64,000 bases of DNA from Pseudomonas fluorescens. Lineage in GTDB: Bacteria > Pseudomonadota > Gammaproteobacteria > Pseudomonadales > Pseudomonadaceae. Positions 16,660-25,747 of this stretch are shown here, one piece after another. The notes beneath the pieces were generated by a model. The model was not told the origin of the DNA and searched no databases. It saw only the letters and a list, made by a program, of their open reading frames with translations. Each line of letters begins with the position of its first letter. Within the stretch, counting starts at the first letter, position 1. The position numbers were made by a program, and so were the translations under genes. The stretch covers positions 122,386 to 186,385 of the forward strand of contig NZ_CABVII010000011.1 in NCBI RefSeq assembly GCF_902497995.1. The letters are read 5' to 3'.

Positions 16660-16872
16660 ATGGCTAGTAAGAACAACGCGGACGTCGCACCCGCAGCGGT
16701 ACCGGTTAGCACTGTGAGCTTTCGCGACACGCTGTACACCTCGCGCACCCTGATCCTGCCGGGGCAGCGGACGCTAGCAGTGGCCAAAGGTCGCGCGATC
16801 GTCGCGGCGAATGACCTGGCCGCCTTGGATTACCTCAAGGCCCACCCTGAGTTTGAGCCGCTGGCGGAGTAA
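16660..16872 (+). CDS. Small hypothetical baseplate-region protein
   Basis: A 70-residue protein starting at an ATG with CTGGAGA upstream. It has a polar N-terminus and a beta-rich middle (FRDTLYTSRTLILPGQRTL), ending in a helix (DLAALDYLKAHPEFEPLAE). It lies between the spike and gpW/gp25 genes, six nt before the latter. No family is recognised. Confidence 0.6.
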   Translation: MASKNNADVAPAAVPVSTVSFRDTLYTSRTLILPGQRTLAVAKGRAIVAANDLAALDYLKAHPEFEPLAE

Positions 16873-16877
16873 GCCCG

Positions 16878-17204
16878 ATGATCGGAATGGATCGCCACAC
16901 CGGCCAGCCCCTTTCGGGCCGGGACCATCTGCGGCAGTCCATTGCCGACATCCTGACCACGCCCCTCGGCACCCGGCGCATGCGCCCCGAATACGGCAGC
17001 AAGTTGCGGCTTTTTGTCGACCTGCCGGCCAACGCCGGCTGGAAAAGTGCCGTTCAGGCTGAAGTGGCCCGGGCGCTGGGTGCTTGGGAGCCGCGCCTGA
17101 AACTGGAGCGGGTGCGGGTCGTGTCGGTATTGAACGGACAAATCAACCTGGTGCTGACCGGTGAGTACGTGGGCAGTTCGGTGGAAATAGAGGTGTCCGC
17201 ATGA
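16878..17204 (+). CDS. Baseplate assembly protein W (gp25-like)
   Basis: A 108-residue protein of the GPW/gp25 family, part of the baseplate wedge that connects to the sheath. The family pattern is clear: SGRDHLRQSIADILTTPLGT, RRMRPEYGSKL and a C-terminal strand series ending SVEIEVSA. It overlaps the J gene by 4 nt (ATGA). Confidence 0.9.
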   Translation: MIGMDRHTGQPLSGRDHLRQSIADILTTPLGTRRMRPEYGSKLRLFVDLPANAGWKSAVQAEVARALGAWEPRLKLERVRVVSVLNGQINLVLTGEYVGSSVEIEVSA

Positions 17205-18094
17205 GTGGTATCGACCTGTCGCAGTTGCCGGTGCCAGCGGTGATCGAGGCGCTGGATTTTGAAGCGATCTACCAAGATCTACTGGCCTACTTTCAGGGCG
17301 CGATGGGGACCGGCTGGACGGCAGTGCTGGAGTCGGACCCGATCGTCAAGGTGCTGGAGGTGTTCGCCTATCGCGAGATGATGTTGCGGGCGCGGATCAA
17401 TGACGCGGCGCGCGCAGTGATGCTGGCGTACGCCGTCAAGGCTGACCTGGATCAGATTGGCGCGAACTACAACGTTCAGCGCTTGCTGATCGATGCTGGT
17501 GACAGTCAGGCGATACCGCCCAGGGCGCCGACCTATGAGCGCGATGATGACTTTCGGCGGCGTATCCAGCTGTCGCCGGAAGGCTACACCACGGCGGGCA
17601 GTGAGCAGAGCTACGTGTTCCACGGGCTGAGTGCGCACCCCGATGTCGCGGACATCAGTGTCATCAGCCCCTTGCCCGGTGCGGTCACGGTCTACGTGTT
17701 GTCGCGCGTGGGCAATGGGGAGGCGTCTGAGGAGCTGCTGGCTGCCGTGGCGGCGGCACTCAACAAAGAGCAGGTGCGGCCCATGACGGATCAGGTCACG
17801 GTGCAGTCGGCTCACATTGTGACGTACAGCATCGTCGCCGAGCTGGTGGTGCTGCCGGGCCCAGACTCGGCCGTGGTGGGTGCTGCTGCCCAAGCCGCCG
17901 CTGCGCTGTATGCCGCCAGTCAGCACCGCATGAGCCGCGATATCACCCTGTCCGGTGCCTATGCCGCGTTGCACCAGCCCGGCGTGCAGCGGGTCAACCT
18001 GGGCAGCCCGGCGGCCAACCTCACTTTGGGCGCGGGGGAGTCCGCGTACTGCACCGCGATAACCCTCACCATTGCCGGGGACACCGATGTCTAG
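17201..18094 (+). CDS. Baseplate assembly protein J
   Basis: A 297-residue P2 gpJ-type wedge protein. Characteristic segments are VLEVFAYREMMLRARIND near 50-67, ANYNVQRL, and RRIQLSPEGYTTAGSEQSYV. It forms the outer edge of the baseplate with W and I. It is coupled to W (4-nt overlap) and to I (8-nt overlap). Length is normal for the family. Confidence 0.93.
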   Translation: MSGIDLSQLPVPAVIEALDFEAIYQDLLAYFQGAMGTGWTAVLESDPIVKVLEVFAYREMMLRARINDAARAVMLAYAVKADLDQIGANYNVQRLLIDAGDSQAIPPRAPTYERDDDFRRRIQLSPEGYTTAGSEQSYVFHGLSAHPDVADISVISPLPGAVTVYVLSRVGNGEASEELLAAVAAALNKEQVRPMTDQVTVQSAHIVTYSIVAELVVLPGPDSAVVGAAAQAAAALYAASQHRMSRDITLSGAYAALHQPGVQRVNLGSPAANLTLGAGESAYCTAITLTIAGDTDV

Positions 18095-18671
18095 CTTATT
18101 GCCGCTGAATGCCACTGCGCTGGAGCGCGCGGTGGCCCAAACGGGCGTGAGTGCCACTGAACTGCCGGTGATGCTGCGCGCGCTGTGGAATCCGGAAACC
18201 TGCCCGCTGAACATGTTGCCCTGGCTGGCCTGGGCCTGGTCGGTTGACGCCTGGTCGGACAGCTGGTCGGAGCGCCAAAAGCGCGACACGGTGAAGCAGG
18301 CGCTGCCGGTACAGCGGATCAAAGGCACCATCGGCGCCGTGCGCAGTGCCCTGGACGCCCTGGGCATCCCGGCCCGCGTGCAGGAATGGTTTAACCAGAC
18401 GCCTCAGGGCGCGCCGTATACGTTCCGCCTGCTGCTCGACTTCGATCAGCAGCCAGTGAGTCAGAGCGGCATTCTCAAAGTGCTGGAAGTGGTCGAGGCC
18501 ACCAAAAACTTGCGCAGCCATCTTGAGGCTGTGCTGCAAACCATCACCACGCGCGCCGGGCTTAACGTCGCTGTGGTCGCCTCTGTGGGCAGCGACATCA
18601 CGCTGAGCAGGTATGAGGCGCCGCGCCTAATCATCAATGAGTTCGCGCTGTCACTGGACGGCCCGGTCTGA
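18087..18671 (+). CDS. Phage tail protein I
   Basis: A 194-residue protein of the P2 gpI group, baseplate component that carries the tail fibres. The family core LPWLAWAWSVDAWSD and KGTIGAVRSALDALG are both present. The ATG at 18087 overlaps the J stop by 8 nt, preferred over an upstream frame extension of five codons. Confidence 0.92.
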   Translation: MSSLLPLNATALERAVAQTGVSATELPVMLRALWNPETCPLNMLPWLAWAWSVDAWSDSWSERQKRDTVKQALPVQRIKGTIGAVRSALDALGIPARVQEWFNQTPQGAPYTFRLLLDFDQQPVSQSGILKVLEVVEATKNLRSHLEAVLQTITTRAGLNVAVVASVGSDITLSRYEAPRLIINEFALSLDGPV

Positions 18672-18687
18672 CGCGCAGGAGCACTCA

Positions 18688-19374
18688 GTGGAACTGAAAA
18701 ACTATTTCCCCCAGAACAGCGCCGGCGACTTCCTCCCAGGCGCCATGGGCTACCTGTATTTGCCTGGCACCACCACGCTTGCCAGTGGTCTGCGGGATGC
18801 CGCCGGCAATGCGCTGGGCAACCCCATCACCGCGAGCGACAAGGGCCTGCTGCAGTTTGCCGCGCCCAATGGTTTGTATGACCTGCGGGTCATAGCCCCG
18901 GGCCGCGATTACGTCTTGCGCATCCAGTGCAACGACGTGACCGAATCAATGCTGGCCGCGCAAACGGCGGCCGCCAACGCGCAAGCGGCGGCGCAGGTCG
19001 CCGAACTGGCGGCTGGCCTGGCGACGATCACCGCCATTTACGACACCTACGCCAAAGCCTATGCCGACGTCTGGACCTTGGCCGAAGGCGTGCTGGTACG
19101 CGTGCTGGCCGACGAAACCCGTGGCGGTCGGGCCAGTTGGTATCGCGCCGTTAATCCCCCAGGCGCCTCATTGTCTCTGGACTTCAAAGCCGGCGCCTAT
19201 GCCCAGGCTCAAAGCCCGTTGGCCTTTGTCGCCGGCGTGGACCTGCGCCTGGTCGCCGTGCCGGCCACCGCCACCACTCTGGGCGCCCTCGGCGACTGCG
19301 CCGTGTCCGCCGAACATTTCTACTTGGCCGTGGCCAGCAACACGTGGCGGCGTGTTGCGCTGTCCACTTTTTGA
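18688..19374 (+). CDS. Tail fibre / receptor-binding accessory protein
   Basis: A 228-residue protein starting at GTG with AGGAG seven nt upstream. The N-terminal part (ELKNYFPQNSAGDFLPGAM) resembles short strands that mount fibre proteins on the baseplate. An Ala/Gln-rich helical segment (QTAAANAQAAAQVAELAAG) at about 100-120 probably trimerises as a coiled coil. The C-terminal half is a compact beta-rich region. It opens the fibre locus that follows gene I. Confidence 0.6.
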   Translation: MELKNYFPQNSAGDFLPGAMGYLYLPGTTTLASGLRDAAGNALGNPITASDKGLLQFAAPNGLYDLRVIAPGRDYVLRIQCNDVTESMLAAQTAAANAQAAAQVAELAAGLATITAIYDTYAKAYADVWTLAEGVLVRVLADETRGGRASWYRAVNPPGASLSLDFKAGAYAQAQSPLAFVAGVDLRLVAVPATATTLGALGDCAVSAEHFYLAVASNTWRRVALSTF

Positions 19375-19385
19375 AGGGTTGAATC

Positions 19386-19661
19386 ATGATCGTACTGGCA
19401 AGCATCAGCGGCAAAACTCTGTTTGAAAGCGCGGAAATCACCCTGCCCGGGACTGGCATGGTGCAAATCTTTGTCAATGGTGTATTGGGCCCGCGCGGCC
19501 GGGTGCTTGTGCTGCGCAAGGGCGCCGATGGGGTTTTCTACGATTATCCCGAGTTGACCTTCCGCCAGCGCGCCGCAGTCGAGCTGTCCGCCGAGTTAGG
19601 TGACAAGCTCAAGATCCAGTTCTTCGATTGCCAGTCCGCCGGTATCGAGGTGCGCCAATGA
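19386..19661 (+). CDS. Hypothetical fibre-locus protein
   Basis: A 91-residue beta-rich protein with no recognised family, opening MIVLASISGKTLFESAEITL. It overlaps the next gene by 4 nt (ATGA), so the two are probably translated together. Confidence 0.6.
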   Translation: MIVLASISGKTLFESAEITLPGTGMVQIFVNGVLGPRGRVLVLRKGADGVFYDYPELTFRQRAAVELSAELGDKLKIQFFDCQSAGIEVRQ

Positions 19662-19897
19662 TCGTGCGTCCACTGGTGCGCAGCATCAGGAGGATCGTCA
19701 GGCCAATCATTTCAACGATTACCAGCGGGGCGGGCAGTTTTAAGCAAGGCGATCAGGCGGCCTCACTGGTCCTCGATTTCACCCGCAGCCTTTACGGCGT
19801 CCAGTCGGCTGACGAAACCATTGCCAACCAAATGAACCCATTGCCCAGCCTGCTGCTGGATTTTGCGGCGAACAAATACTTCGTAGGGGGTGCCTGA
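19658..19897 (+). CDS. Hypothetical fibre-locus protein
   Basis: A 79-residue protein beginning in the preceding stop (ATGA). It starts with a basic segment (RPLVRSIRRIVRPIIST) and contains two similar phrases, ASLVLDFTRSLYG and PSLLLDFAANKYF. These repeated LLLDF units are typical of short connectors in phage receptor-binding proteins. It precedes the large variable protein by one nt. Confidence 0.55.
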   Translation: MIVRPLVRSIRRIVRPIISTITSGAGSFKQGDQAASLVLDFTRSLYGVQSADETIANQMNPLPSLLLDFAANKYFVGGA

Positions 19898-19898
19898 G

Positions 19899-21740
19899 AT
19901 GGGGCTCGTACAAAAACAATTTGGTGAATTGATCACCTTCATGCGCGGCTCTAGTGGTGGTCGTTACAATGCCAACGGTGTGTTTGAACTGGTGCCGTTG
20001 GATCAGCCGCGCTTTGATTACGACCCGGTCACCAAGTTGATCAAAGGGCTGTTGATCGAGGAAAGCCGGACGAATTTACAAGTAGCTTCGTCTCAGTTTC
20101 ACACGTGGACCCTCTTCGGTGACGCTAAGGTATACCCCAGCACTACTGTTTCGCCCGACGGGACGCTAACGGCAGCAATGGTTGAGAATACGCCAAACTC
20201 TAACAGCCAGATATCCAGAAATCCGATACTCGCTGACGGGACGTATACCAGAACCATATATCTGAAAAGTAATGGCGTTGACCCGTTTACTGTTGTCTTC
20301 GAAGGTGTGGGTGGCGGCGGTTCTGGAGGGTCCCAAACGTTCGATGTTTTGGGAAAAGCATTTGTAGGCGGGTTAGGCGCGGCCATATCGCGCAGCTTTA
20401 CAGAAGTTGGTAACGGATGGATTCGGGTGTCTGTAGTCGGCGTTCAACTTTCCGGCGTTTCCACCGTTGGCGGTAAATTCTATATTGGTGCTTATGGAAA
20501 CACCCCAATACAACATAGGGGGTATATGTGGGGGGCGCAGATTGAAGCGGGCTCTTTCGAGACTTCGCATAACCCAACGCCAAGTACGTTCGCTGGCCGC
20601 GCTTCGGCGGCTAGGTTATTCGACTCTAACGGCGTTCTGCAAACGGCGGCTATCAACACCGCTCGAAACAACGCGTACGGGTATGACTCGGCGGGCGTTC
20701 TTCGGCCTATCGGTTTGCTGGTTGAGGGTGCGGCGACGAACCTTCTACTCCAGTCATCGGCCTATGTTGGTGCACCGTGGCAACGGAGGGGATCTTGCAC
20801 AGTTACATCCGGCGTCGGCCCAACCGCCCCTGACGGTTCGGCAGCAGGTCAATATTTGCAAGGGGTTAGTAATTCCGGCAACGATTTATTTCAACCCAAT
20901 GTTCCAGTGGGGGTGGCGACCAGGTGCGAGCCTAGTATCTTCATTGCCAAGGGCACTACTACGGGAGTACTTGTACTTGGCAACGCAATGGGAGTGGGTT
21001 TAGGCCAATGGCGAGTAGATTTAGCCAAGTTGTCAACAAGTTATCAGCGAATAACAAGAAATCACCCATCCGTTACTATCGTCACTGAATTTGTCGGGGA
21101 TGGCTCTGGTAATTCAGGTATTCACCTCTACAGATTTTCGGGTGATGCAACATTGGATTTCTACGCTTGGGGAGGACAGTTGGAGGTTGGCTATGACTCC
21201 ACCTCCTACATCCCAACCACTACCGCTCAAGTTACCCGCGCCGCTGACGTTACTTCGTCGGTTCAAGTTACACGGGCGGCGGATGTTGCATCGGTCAATA
21301 CGCTTAGCCCTTGGTTTAACGCGAGCGAGGGAACGCTGTTTGTTGAGTGGGCGACAAGTCACGACAGGGCGGAGTCGGGCATAGTCGCGATAACTAACGA
21401 AAGTGCAAATAACGCTGTATTCACCCGACAGATTGGTGGGCGAGTAGCTAGGAGTACGGTTACTTCCGACGGTCAGGTCCAAGCGGTAGGAAGTGGCCTT
21501 GGCACTGCGCCTGGTACAGTGACCAAGGGGGCTTTCGGTTTCGCTGCCAATTCGTTTGTATGGGCGGAACAGGGTTCGGTGCGATGGACTGATACGTCTG
21601 GAGTCCTCCCCGTCAACATGACGAAACTTCTACTCGGTGCGGCCTTTTCAGGCACCACGCAACTCAATGGCCATATCCGCTCCATCCGCTACTACCCCCG
21701 CCGTCTCACTGACGCAGAACTACAGGTGCTAACAGCATGA
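19899..21740 (+). CDS. Large receptor-binding tail protein with tandem carbohydrate-binding-like modules
   Basis: A 613-residue protein of the host-recognition locus. Two related beta-rich modules occupy about 50-235 and 271-450. Each opens with a GLL-E---TNL phrase (IEESRTNL, VEGAATNL) and ends WGAQIEAGSF or WGGQLEVGYDSTSYIPT. The octapeptide QVTRAADV occurs twice (444-451 and 456-463). The final 140 residues (SEGTLFVEWATSH onwards) look like a LamG/concanavalin-type domain. The module region is visibly richer in A and T than the rest of the tail operon, which points to exchange of the binding domains. Function in adsorption is inferred. Confidence 0.7.
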   Translation: MGLVQKQFGELITFMRGSSGGRYNANGVFELVPLDQPRFDYDPVTKLIKGLLIEESRTNLQVASSQFHTWTLFGDAKVYPSTTVSPDGTLTAAMVENTPNSNSQISRNPILADGTYTRTIYLKSNGVDPFTVVFEGVGGGGSGGSQTFDVLGKAFVGGLGAAISRSFTEVGNGWIRVSVVGVQLSGVSTVGGKFYIGAYGNTPIQHRGYMWGAQIEAGSFETSHNPTPSTFAGRASAARLFDSNGVLQTAAINTARNNAYGYDSAGVLRPIGLLVEGAATNLLLQSSAYVGAPWQRRGSCTVTSGVGPTAPDGSAAGQYLQGVSNSGNDLFQPNVPVGVATRCEPSIFIAKGTTTGVLVLGNAMGVGLGQWRVDLAKLSTSYQRITRNHPSVTIVTEFVGDGSGNSGIHLYRFSGDATLDFYAWGGQLEVGYDSTSYIPTTTAQVTRAADVTSSVQVTRAADVASVNTLSPWFNASEGTLFVEWATSHDRAESGIVAITNESANNAVFTRQIGGRVARSTVTSDGQVQAVGSGLGTAPGTVTKGAFGFAANSFVWAEQGSVRWTDTSGVLPVNMTKLLLGAAFSGTTQLNGHIRSIRYYPRRLTDAELQVLTA

Positions 21741-22006
21741 ACCGAGAACATAGCGTAATTGGCCGCATCATCGACGTACCTGGCACTTACAGCGAGCAGG
21801 GCAACGAACTAACTCCACCCACTTATCAATCCGGTTGGCACGTCAACATGACTGAGTTGGTGCCTGAACTTGAACAATATCGGGTGTTCCCGGCTCAACC
21901 GTACCGCGTGTATGCAGGTGCAGAAACCGTTTTCCTGCGCTTCGCGGATGAAGGTGAGTGGCTGAACACGGCCGGCGCACTCGGCATCCTCGTGGCCGCT
22001 GAGTGA
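21737..22006 (+). CDS. Hypothetical fibre-locus protein
   Basis: An 89-residue protein overlapping the large receptor-binding gene by 4 nt (ATGA). It has a polar start and a beta-rich end (YRVYAGAETVFLRFADEGEW). The coupling suggests that it is a partner or chaperone of the preceding protein; no family is recognised. Confidence 0.6.
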   Translation: MNREHSVIGRIIDVPGTYSEQGNELTPPTYQSGWHVNMTELVPELEQYRVFPAQPYRVYAGAETVFLRFADEGEWLNTAGALGILVAAE

Positions 22007-22028
22007 GCCGCCGCGAAAAGGATCAACC

Positions 22029-23654
22029 ATGGCTTTTAAAACGCTGCACACCCTGTACGGCCTCACAAAACTCGCCACCGCGCAATTAACCGGCACACCG
22101 ATCAACCTCACGCACATGGCGGTGGGTGACGGTAACGGCGGTCCTACTACCCCGGCGGAAACTGACACCCAATTGCAGCGTGAGCGTTATCGCGCACCGG
22201 TCAATCGGGTTTATCAGTCGCCGGACAACCCCACCCGCTTCACCGCCGAGCTGGTCCTACCGGCCGCCGTCGGAGGCTGGGTGATGCGTGAGGTCGCTAT
22301 CTTTGACAGTGCCGGCGGGCTGTTTGCCGTTGGTAACCTGCCAGAAACCTACAAGCCGACGATCGAGGAGGGCGCCTTTGCCGACGCCGTGGTGCGGCTG
22401 GAGTTTGTGGTCAGCAGCGCCAGTGTGATTACCTTGCAGCTCGACCCCTATGTGGCGGTGGCGTCCCAGGCCTGGGTCATCAACAACCTTACCGCCGCGC
22501 AGATCATCCCCGGCGGTACGGTCACGCAGGTGCTGGGCAAGGCGTCTAACGCCGATGGTGATTACGTCTGGCAGGACCTCGGTTCGATAAACGTGACGGT
22601 GGATACCGTCGCCGAGAAGCAGTTGCTGGCGGCCAGTCAGACGCAAGTGGACCTGTCGCTCACCACCACCTACGGTCTGGCGGTGTACCTCGACGGTAAG
22701 CGTCTGGATATAGGCGCGGGGGTCGGTGAGTGGAAAGCCCACGCCACCATCCCCACTCGCCTGATCCTGGGCCAAAGCTACCCCGCCGGGACGCGCCTGA
22801 CGCTGGTCAACAACGAACCGGCAGGCTCAGCGCCGGCGCCGCTGGAGCGTGGCCAGCACCTGGCCGATGTTATTGACAAGGCTCAAGCCCGGGCGAACCT
22901 GGATATTTTCAGCAAGGACGAAGCGCGGCAGTTGGCTCCGCCCAGTCTGATCGGCTACTTCGCGCGCACGACCGCCCCGGCCGGCTGGCTCAAGGCCAAC
23001 GGCGCCGCGATTAGCCGCAGTGCCTACGCCGAACTGTATGCCGCCATCGGCACCACCCATGGCGCTGGCGATGGGTTTACCACGTTCAACTTGCCCGACC
23101 TGCGAGGCGAACATATTCGCGGCTGGGACGACGGCCGGGGTGTCGATAGCGGCCGCGTCCTGGGCAGCTGGCAAGCTGGAGCGATTCAAAGCCATGCCCA
23201 CACCGGCAGCTCGGCCGATGCCGGCAGCCACGGCCACACCGGGTCGGCGCAGGCCGGCGGCAGCCACAACCACGCCGGCAGCAGTGCCGCCGCCGGTTAT
23301 CACAATCACACAGCGTGGACCGATTCGCAGGGGGCACACACCCACGCCGTCAAGGAGGGTACCAATGGGCCGATCTGGCCCGGTGGCGACGTGTTGGTCT
23401 CGGGTGATGACTACACGCAGGGCATCGCTTATTACTCCAATACCCTGGCCGCCGGTGCTCACGGCCACAACGTCGGCATCGGTGCGGCTGGCGAGCACGC
23501 CCACGCCATCGGCATCGGCAACGCTGGCGAGCACGGCCACACCCTGTCGATCAACTCCGCCGGTACCCACAGTCACGGCATCACCATCGGCACCACCGGT
23601 GGTGCGGAAACCCGCGCGCGTAACCTGGCCTTTTTGGCCTGTATCAAGTTCTAA
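22029..23654 (+). CDS. Phage tail fibre protein with collar domain
   Basis: A 541-residue fibre of the P2 gpH group. Residues 1-160 form the N-terminal baseplate-attachment domain (LTHMAVGDGNGG, GGWVMREVAIFDSAG). A shaft follows, and a tail collar domain begins near 310 (LIGYFARTTAPAGWLKANG, FNLPDLRGEHIRGWD). The last 150 residues repeat His-x-His units such as HAHTG, HGHTG, HNHAG and HTHAV, which in phage needles bind metal ions along the trimer axis. It ends LAFLACIKF, a common collar-fibre terminus. A chaperone gene follows. Confidence 0.9.
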   Translation: MAFKTLHTLYGLTKLATAQLTGTPINLTHMAVGDGNGGPTTPAETDTQLQRERYRAPVNRVYQSPDNPTRFTAELVLPAAVGGWVMREVAIFDSAGGLFAVGNLPETYKPTIEEGAFADAVVRLEFVVSSASVITLQLDPYVAVASQAWVINNLTAAQIIPGGTVTQVLGKASNADGDYVWQDLGSINVTVDTVAEKQLLAASQTQVDLSLTTTYGLAVYLDGKRLDIGAGVGEWKAHATIPTRLILGQSYPAGTRLTLVNNEPAGSAPAPLERGQHLADVIDKAQARANLDIFSKDEARQLAPPSLIGYFARTTAPAGWLKANGAAISRSAYAELYAAIGTTHGAGDGFTTFNLPDLRGEHIRGWDDGRGVDSGRVLGSWQAGAIQSHAHTGSSADAGSHGHTGSAQAGGSHNHAGSSAAAGYHNHTAWTDSQGAHTHAVKEGTNGPIWPGGDVLVSGDDYTQGIAYYSNTLAAGAHGHNVGIGAAGEHAHAIGIGNAGEHGHTLSINSAGTHSHGITIGTTGGAETRARNLAFLACIKF

Positions 23655-23663
23655 GGAGGCACC

Positions 23664-23963
23664 ATGCAGGTTTACCAATATGACCTTGCGGGGCTGTTCG
23701 TCGGCGCGACGGTGGCCGACGAGTCCCCGCTGGAAGCGGGCGTGTTCCTTATGCCGGCGCGCTGCACCCTGTTGGAGCCGCCCCAAGGCGTGCCCGAGGG
23801 CAGTTGGCCGCGTTTCAACGGGCAGGTCTGGTGTCTGGTCAATCGGCCTGCGCCGGTGCCTCAGGCGGCACTCGACCCGGTCGCCAAGTTGACGGCGTTC
23901 CTGGCGCAGAACCCGGATGTCGCGAAGTTGGTGGAGGCGCTGAATTCCAGTCCGCCGAGCTAA
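23664..23963 (+). CDS. Tail fibre assembly / chaperone protein
   Basis: A 99-residue protein directly after the fibre gene with GGAGG upstream of its ATG. Position and the opening pattern (MQVYQYDLAGLFVGATVADE) match small fibre-assembly proteins that help trimerise the fibre. A Pro-rich stretch and a helical end (KLTAFLAQNPDVAKLVEAL) complete it. Function is inferred mainly from position. Confidence 0.7.
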   Translation: MQVYQYDLAGLFVGATVADESPLEAGVFLMPARCTLLEPPQGVPEGSWPRFNGQVWCLVNRPAPVPQAALDPVAKLTAFLAQNPDVAKLVEALNSSPPS

Positions 23964-24003
23964 GCGCAACCCCTTGCTGCACTGGGCCTCAGCCCTGAAA
24001 CCC

Positions 24004-24029
24004 CAACTCGCCTGGTGCGAGTTTTTTTC
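24004..24029 (+). terminator. Terminator closing the fibre operon
   Basis: AACTCGC and GCGAGTT form a 7-bp stem around CTGGT and are followed by TTTTTTTC. It separates the baseplate and fibre genes from the sheath operon. Confidence 0.85.
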
Positions 24030-24062
24030 TGTCTGGCTTTCCAATCTTCTGGAGCAATCCGC

Positions 24063-25220
24063 ATGAGCTTTTTTCATGGTGTCACCACCACCGCCGTCGA
24101 TACTGGCGCGCGCACCATTGCCTTGCCGTCGTCGTCCATCATCGGGCTGTGCGACACCTTTACCCCCGGTCCGGCGTGCGAAGCGCTGCCCAATGAGCTG
24201 AAGCTGATCACCAGTGAGCGCGAGGCCATCGCCGCCTTTGGGCCTAATTCGGCGATCACGCGGGCCTGCCAAGCCATCTACGTGCGCGCCAAGGCGGTGA
24301 TCGTCGCCTGTGGCGTGGCCGTGGTGGTCGACCCCGCCGCGCAAACCTCGGCGATCATCGGCGGGGTGTTGGCCTCGGGCCAGCGCACCGGCCTGCAGGC
24401 GTTGCTCGATGGCAAGAGCAAATTCAACGCCAAGCCGCGGCTGTTGATCACGCCCAAGCACTCCGGGACCTTGGCCGTGGGCACCGCCCTGGTCGCCCTG
24501 GCTGACAAGCTGCGCGGTCTGGCCATTCTCGACGGCCCCAACACCACCGATGAAGACGCCATGGAATACGCCGAGAGCTTCGGCGCCAAGCGCGGTTTTA
24601 TGGTCGATCCCGGGGTGCAGTATTGGGATACCGGCACCTCCGCCACCGTCGACGCGCCGGCCTCGGCCTGGGTCGCCGGCTTGTTCGCCTGGACCGATGC
24701 CGAGTACGGTTTTTGGGCCTCGCCGTCGAACAAGGAGTTTGTGGGTATCACCGGCACCAAGCGCCCGGTGGAGTTTCTCGACGGTGATGAAACCTGCCGA
24801 GCCAACCTGCTCAACAACGCTCTGATCGCGACCATCATTCGGGATGGCGGTTATCGCTTGTGGGGCAACCGCACGCTGTCGGCCGATCCGAAGTGGGCCT
24901 TTGTCACCCGGGTGCGAACGCTGGACATCGTGATGGACGCGATCCAGTTCGCCCACAAATGGGCCGTCGACCGCTCGATCACCAAGACCTACGTCAAGGA
25001 CGTCACCGACGGCTTGGAGGCGTTCATGCGCGACCTGAAAAATCAGGGCGCGGTGGTGAACTTTGAAGTGTATGCCGACGCTGGGCTGAACACCGCCAGC
25101 CAACTGGCCCAGGGCAAGGTGTATTGGAACATCCGTTTCACCGACGTGCCGCCGGCTGAAAACCCGAATTTCCGTATTGAAGTCACTGATCAGTGGCTGA
25201 CTGAAGTGCTTGACGCCTAA
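24063..25220 (+). CDS. Tail sheath protein FI
   Basis: A 385-residue contractile sheath subunit, close to the 396 residues of P2 FI. Family phrases include MSFFHGVTTTAVDTGARTI at the start and FVTRVRTLDIVMDAIQFAHKW near the end. It identifies the phage as a myovirus. The ATG at 24063 has GGAG upstream. Confidence 0.95.
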   Translation: MSFFHGVTTTAVDTGARTIALPSSSIIGLCDTFTPGPACEALPNELKLITSEREAIAAFGPNSAITRACQAIYVRAKAVIVACGVAVVVDPAAQTSAIIGGVLASGQRTGLQALLDGKSKFNAKPRLLITPKHSGTLAVGTALVALADKLRGLAILDGPNTTDEDAMEYAESFGAKRGFMVDPGVQYWDTGTSATVDAPASAWVAGLFAWTDAEYGFWASPSNKEFVGITGTKRPVEFLDGDETCRANLLNNALIATIIRDGGYRLWGNRTLSADPKWAFVTRVRTLDIVMDAIQFAHKWAVDRSITKTYVKDVTDGLEAFMRDLKNQGAVVNFEVYADAGLNTASQLAQGKVYWNIRFTDVPPAENPNFRIEVTDQWLTEVLDA

Positions 25221-25232
25221 GGGGGCCGCTCA

Positions 25233-25736
25233 ATGATTCCGCAAACTCTGTTCAACACCAACATGTTCGTCGATGGCATGAGCCTGGACGGCGATGTGCC
25301 GAGCCTGAGCCTGCCCAAACTCACCGTCAAAACCGAGGAGTATCGCGGTGGCGGGATGGATGCTGCGGTGGACATGGACATGGGCCTGGAAAAGCTCGAG
25401 GCCAGCTTTACCACCAACGGCATTCGCAAAGAGGTGCTGAAGTACTTCGGCGCCTTCGACCAGACCGGCTTTAACGCCTCGTTCCGAGGGGCATTCAAGG
25501 GCCAGAAGGGCGCGACCACCGGTGCGGTGGCGACCCTGCGCGGCGGTCTGCGTGAAGTCGATCCGGGCGAGTGGTCGCCGGGCGCCAAGGCCGAGTTCAA
25601 GTACGCCGTGAGCGTGACGTATTACAAGCTGGAGATCGATGGCCGGGTGATGTACGAGATCGATCCCGTCAACTCCGTGCGCGTCATTGACGGCGTGGAT
25701 CAACTCGCCTCTGTGCGCACCATTTTGGGTATTTAA
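25233..25736 (+). CDS. Major tail tube protein FII
   Basis: A 167-residue tube subunit of the P2 FII type, opening MIPQTLFNTNMFVDGMSL and containing LSLPKLTVKTEEYRGGGMD. It stacks as hexameric rings to form the tube inside the sheath. It lies 12 nt after the sheath gene. Confidence 0.93.
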   Translation: MIPQTLFNTNMFVDGMSLDGDVPSLSLPKLTVKTEEYRGGGMDAAVDMDMGLEKLEASFTTNGIRKEVLKYFGAFDQTGFNASFRGAFKGQKGATTGAVATLRGGLREVDPGEWSPGAKAEFKYAVSVTYYKLEIDGRVMYEIDPVNSVRVIDGVDQLASVRTILGI

Positions 25737-25747
25737 GGACTATGACG

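Noticed and set aside
22827..25103. 758-codon reverse-strand open frame across the fibre and sheath genes
   Set aside because: The forward strand holds well-recognised fibre, chaperone and sheath genes; the reverse frame is a high-GC shadow with low-complexity sequence.
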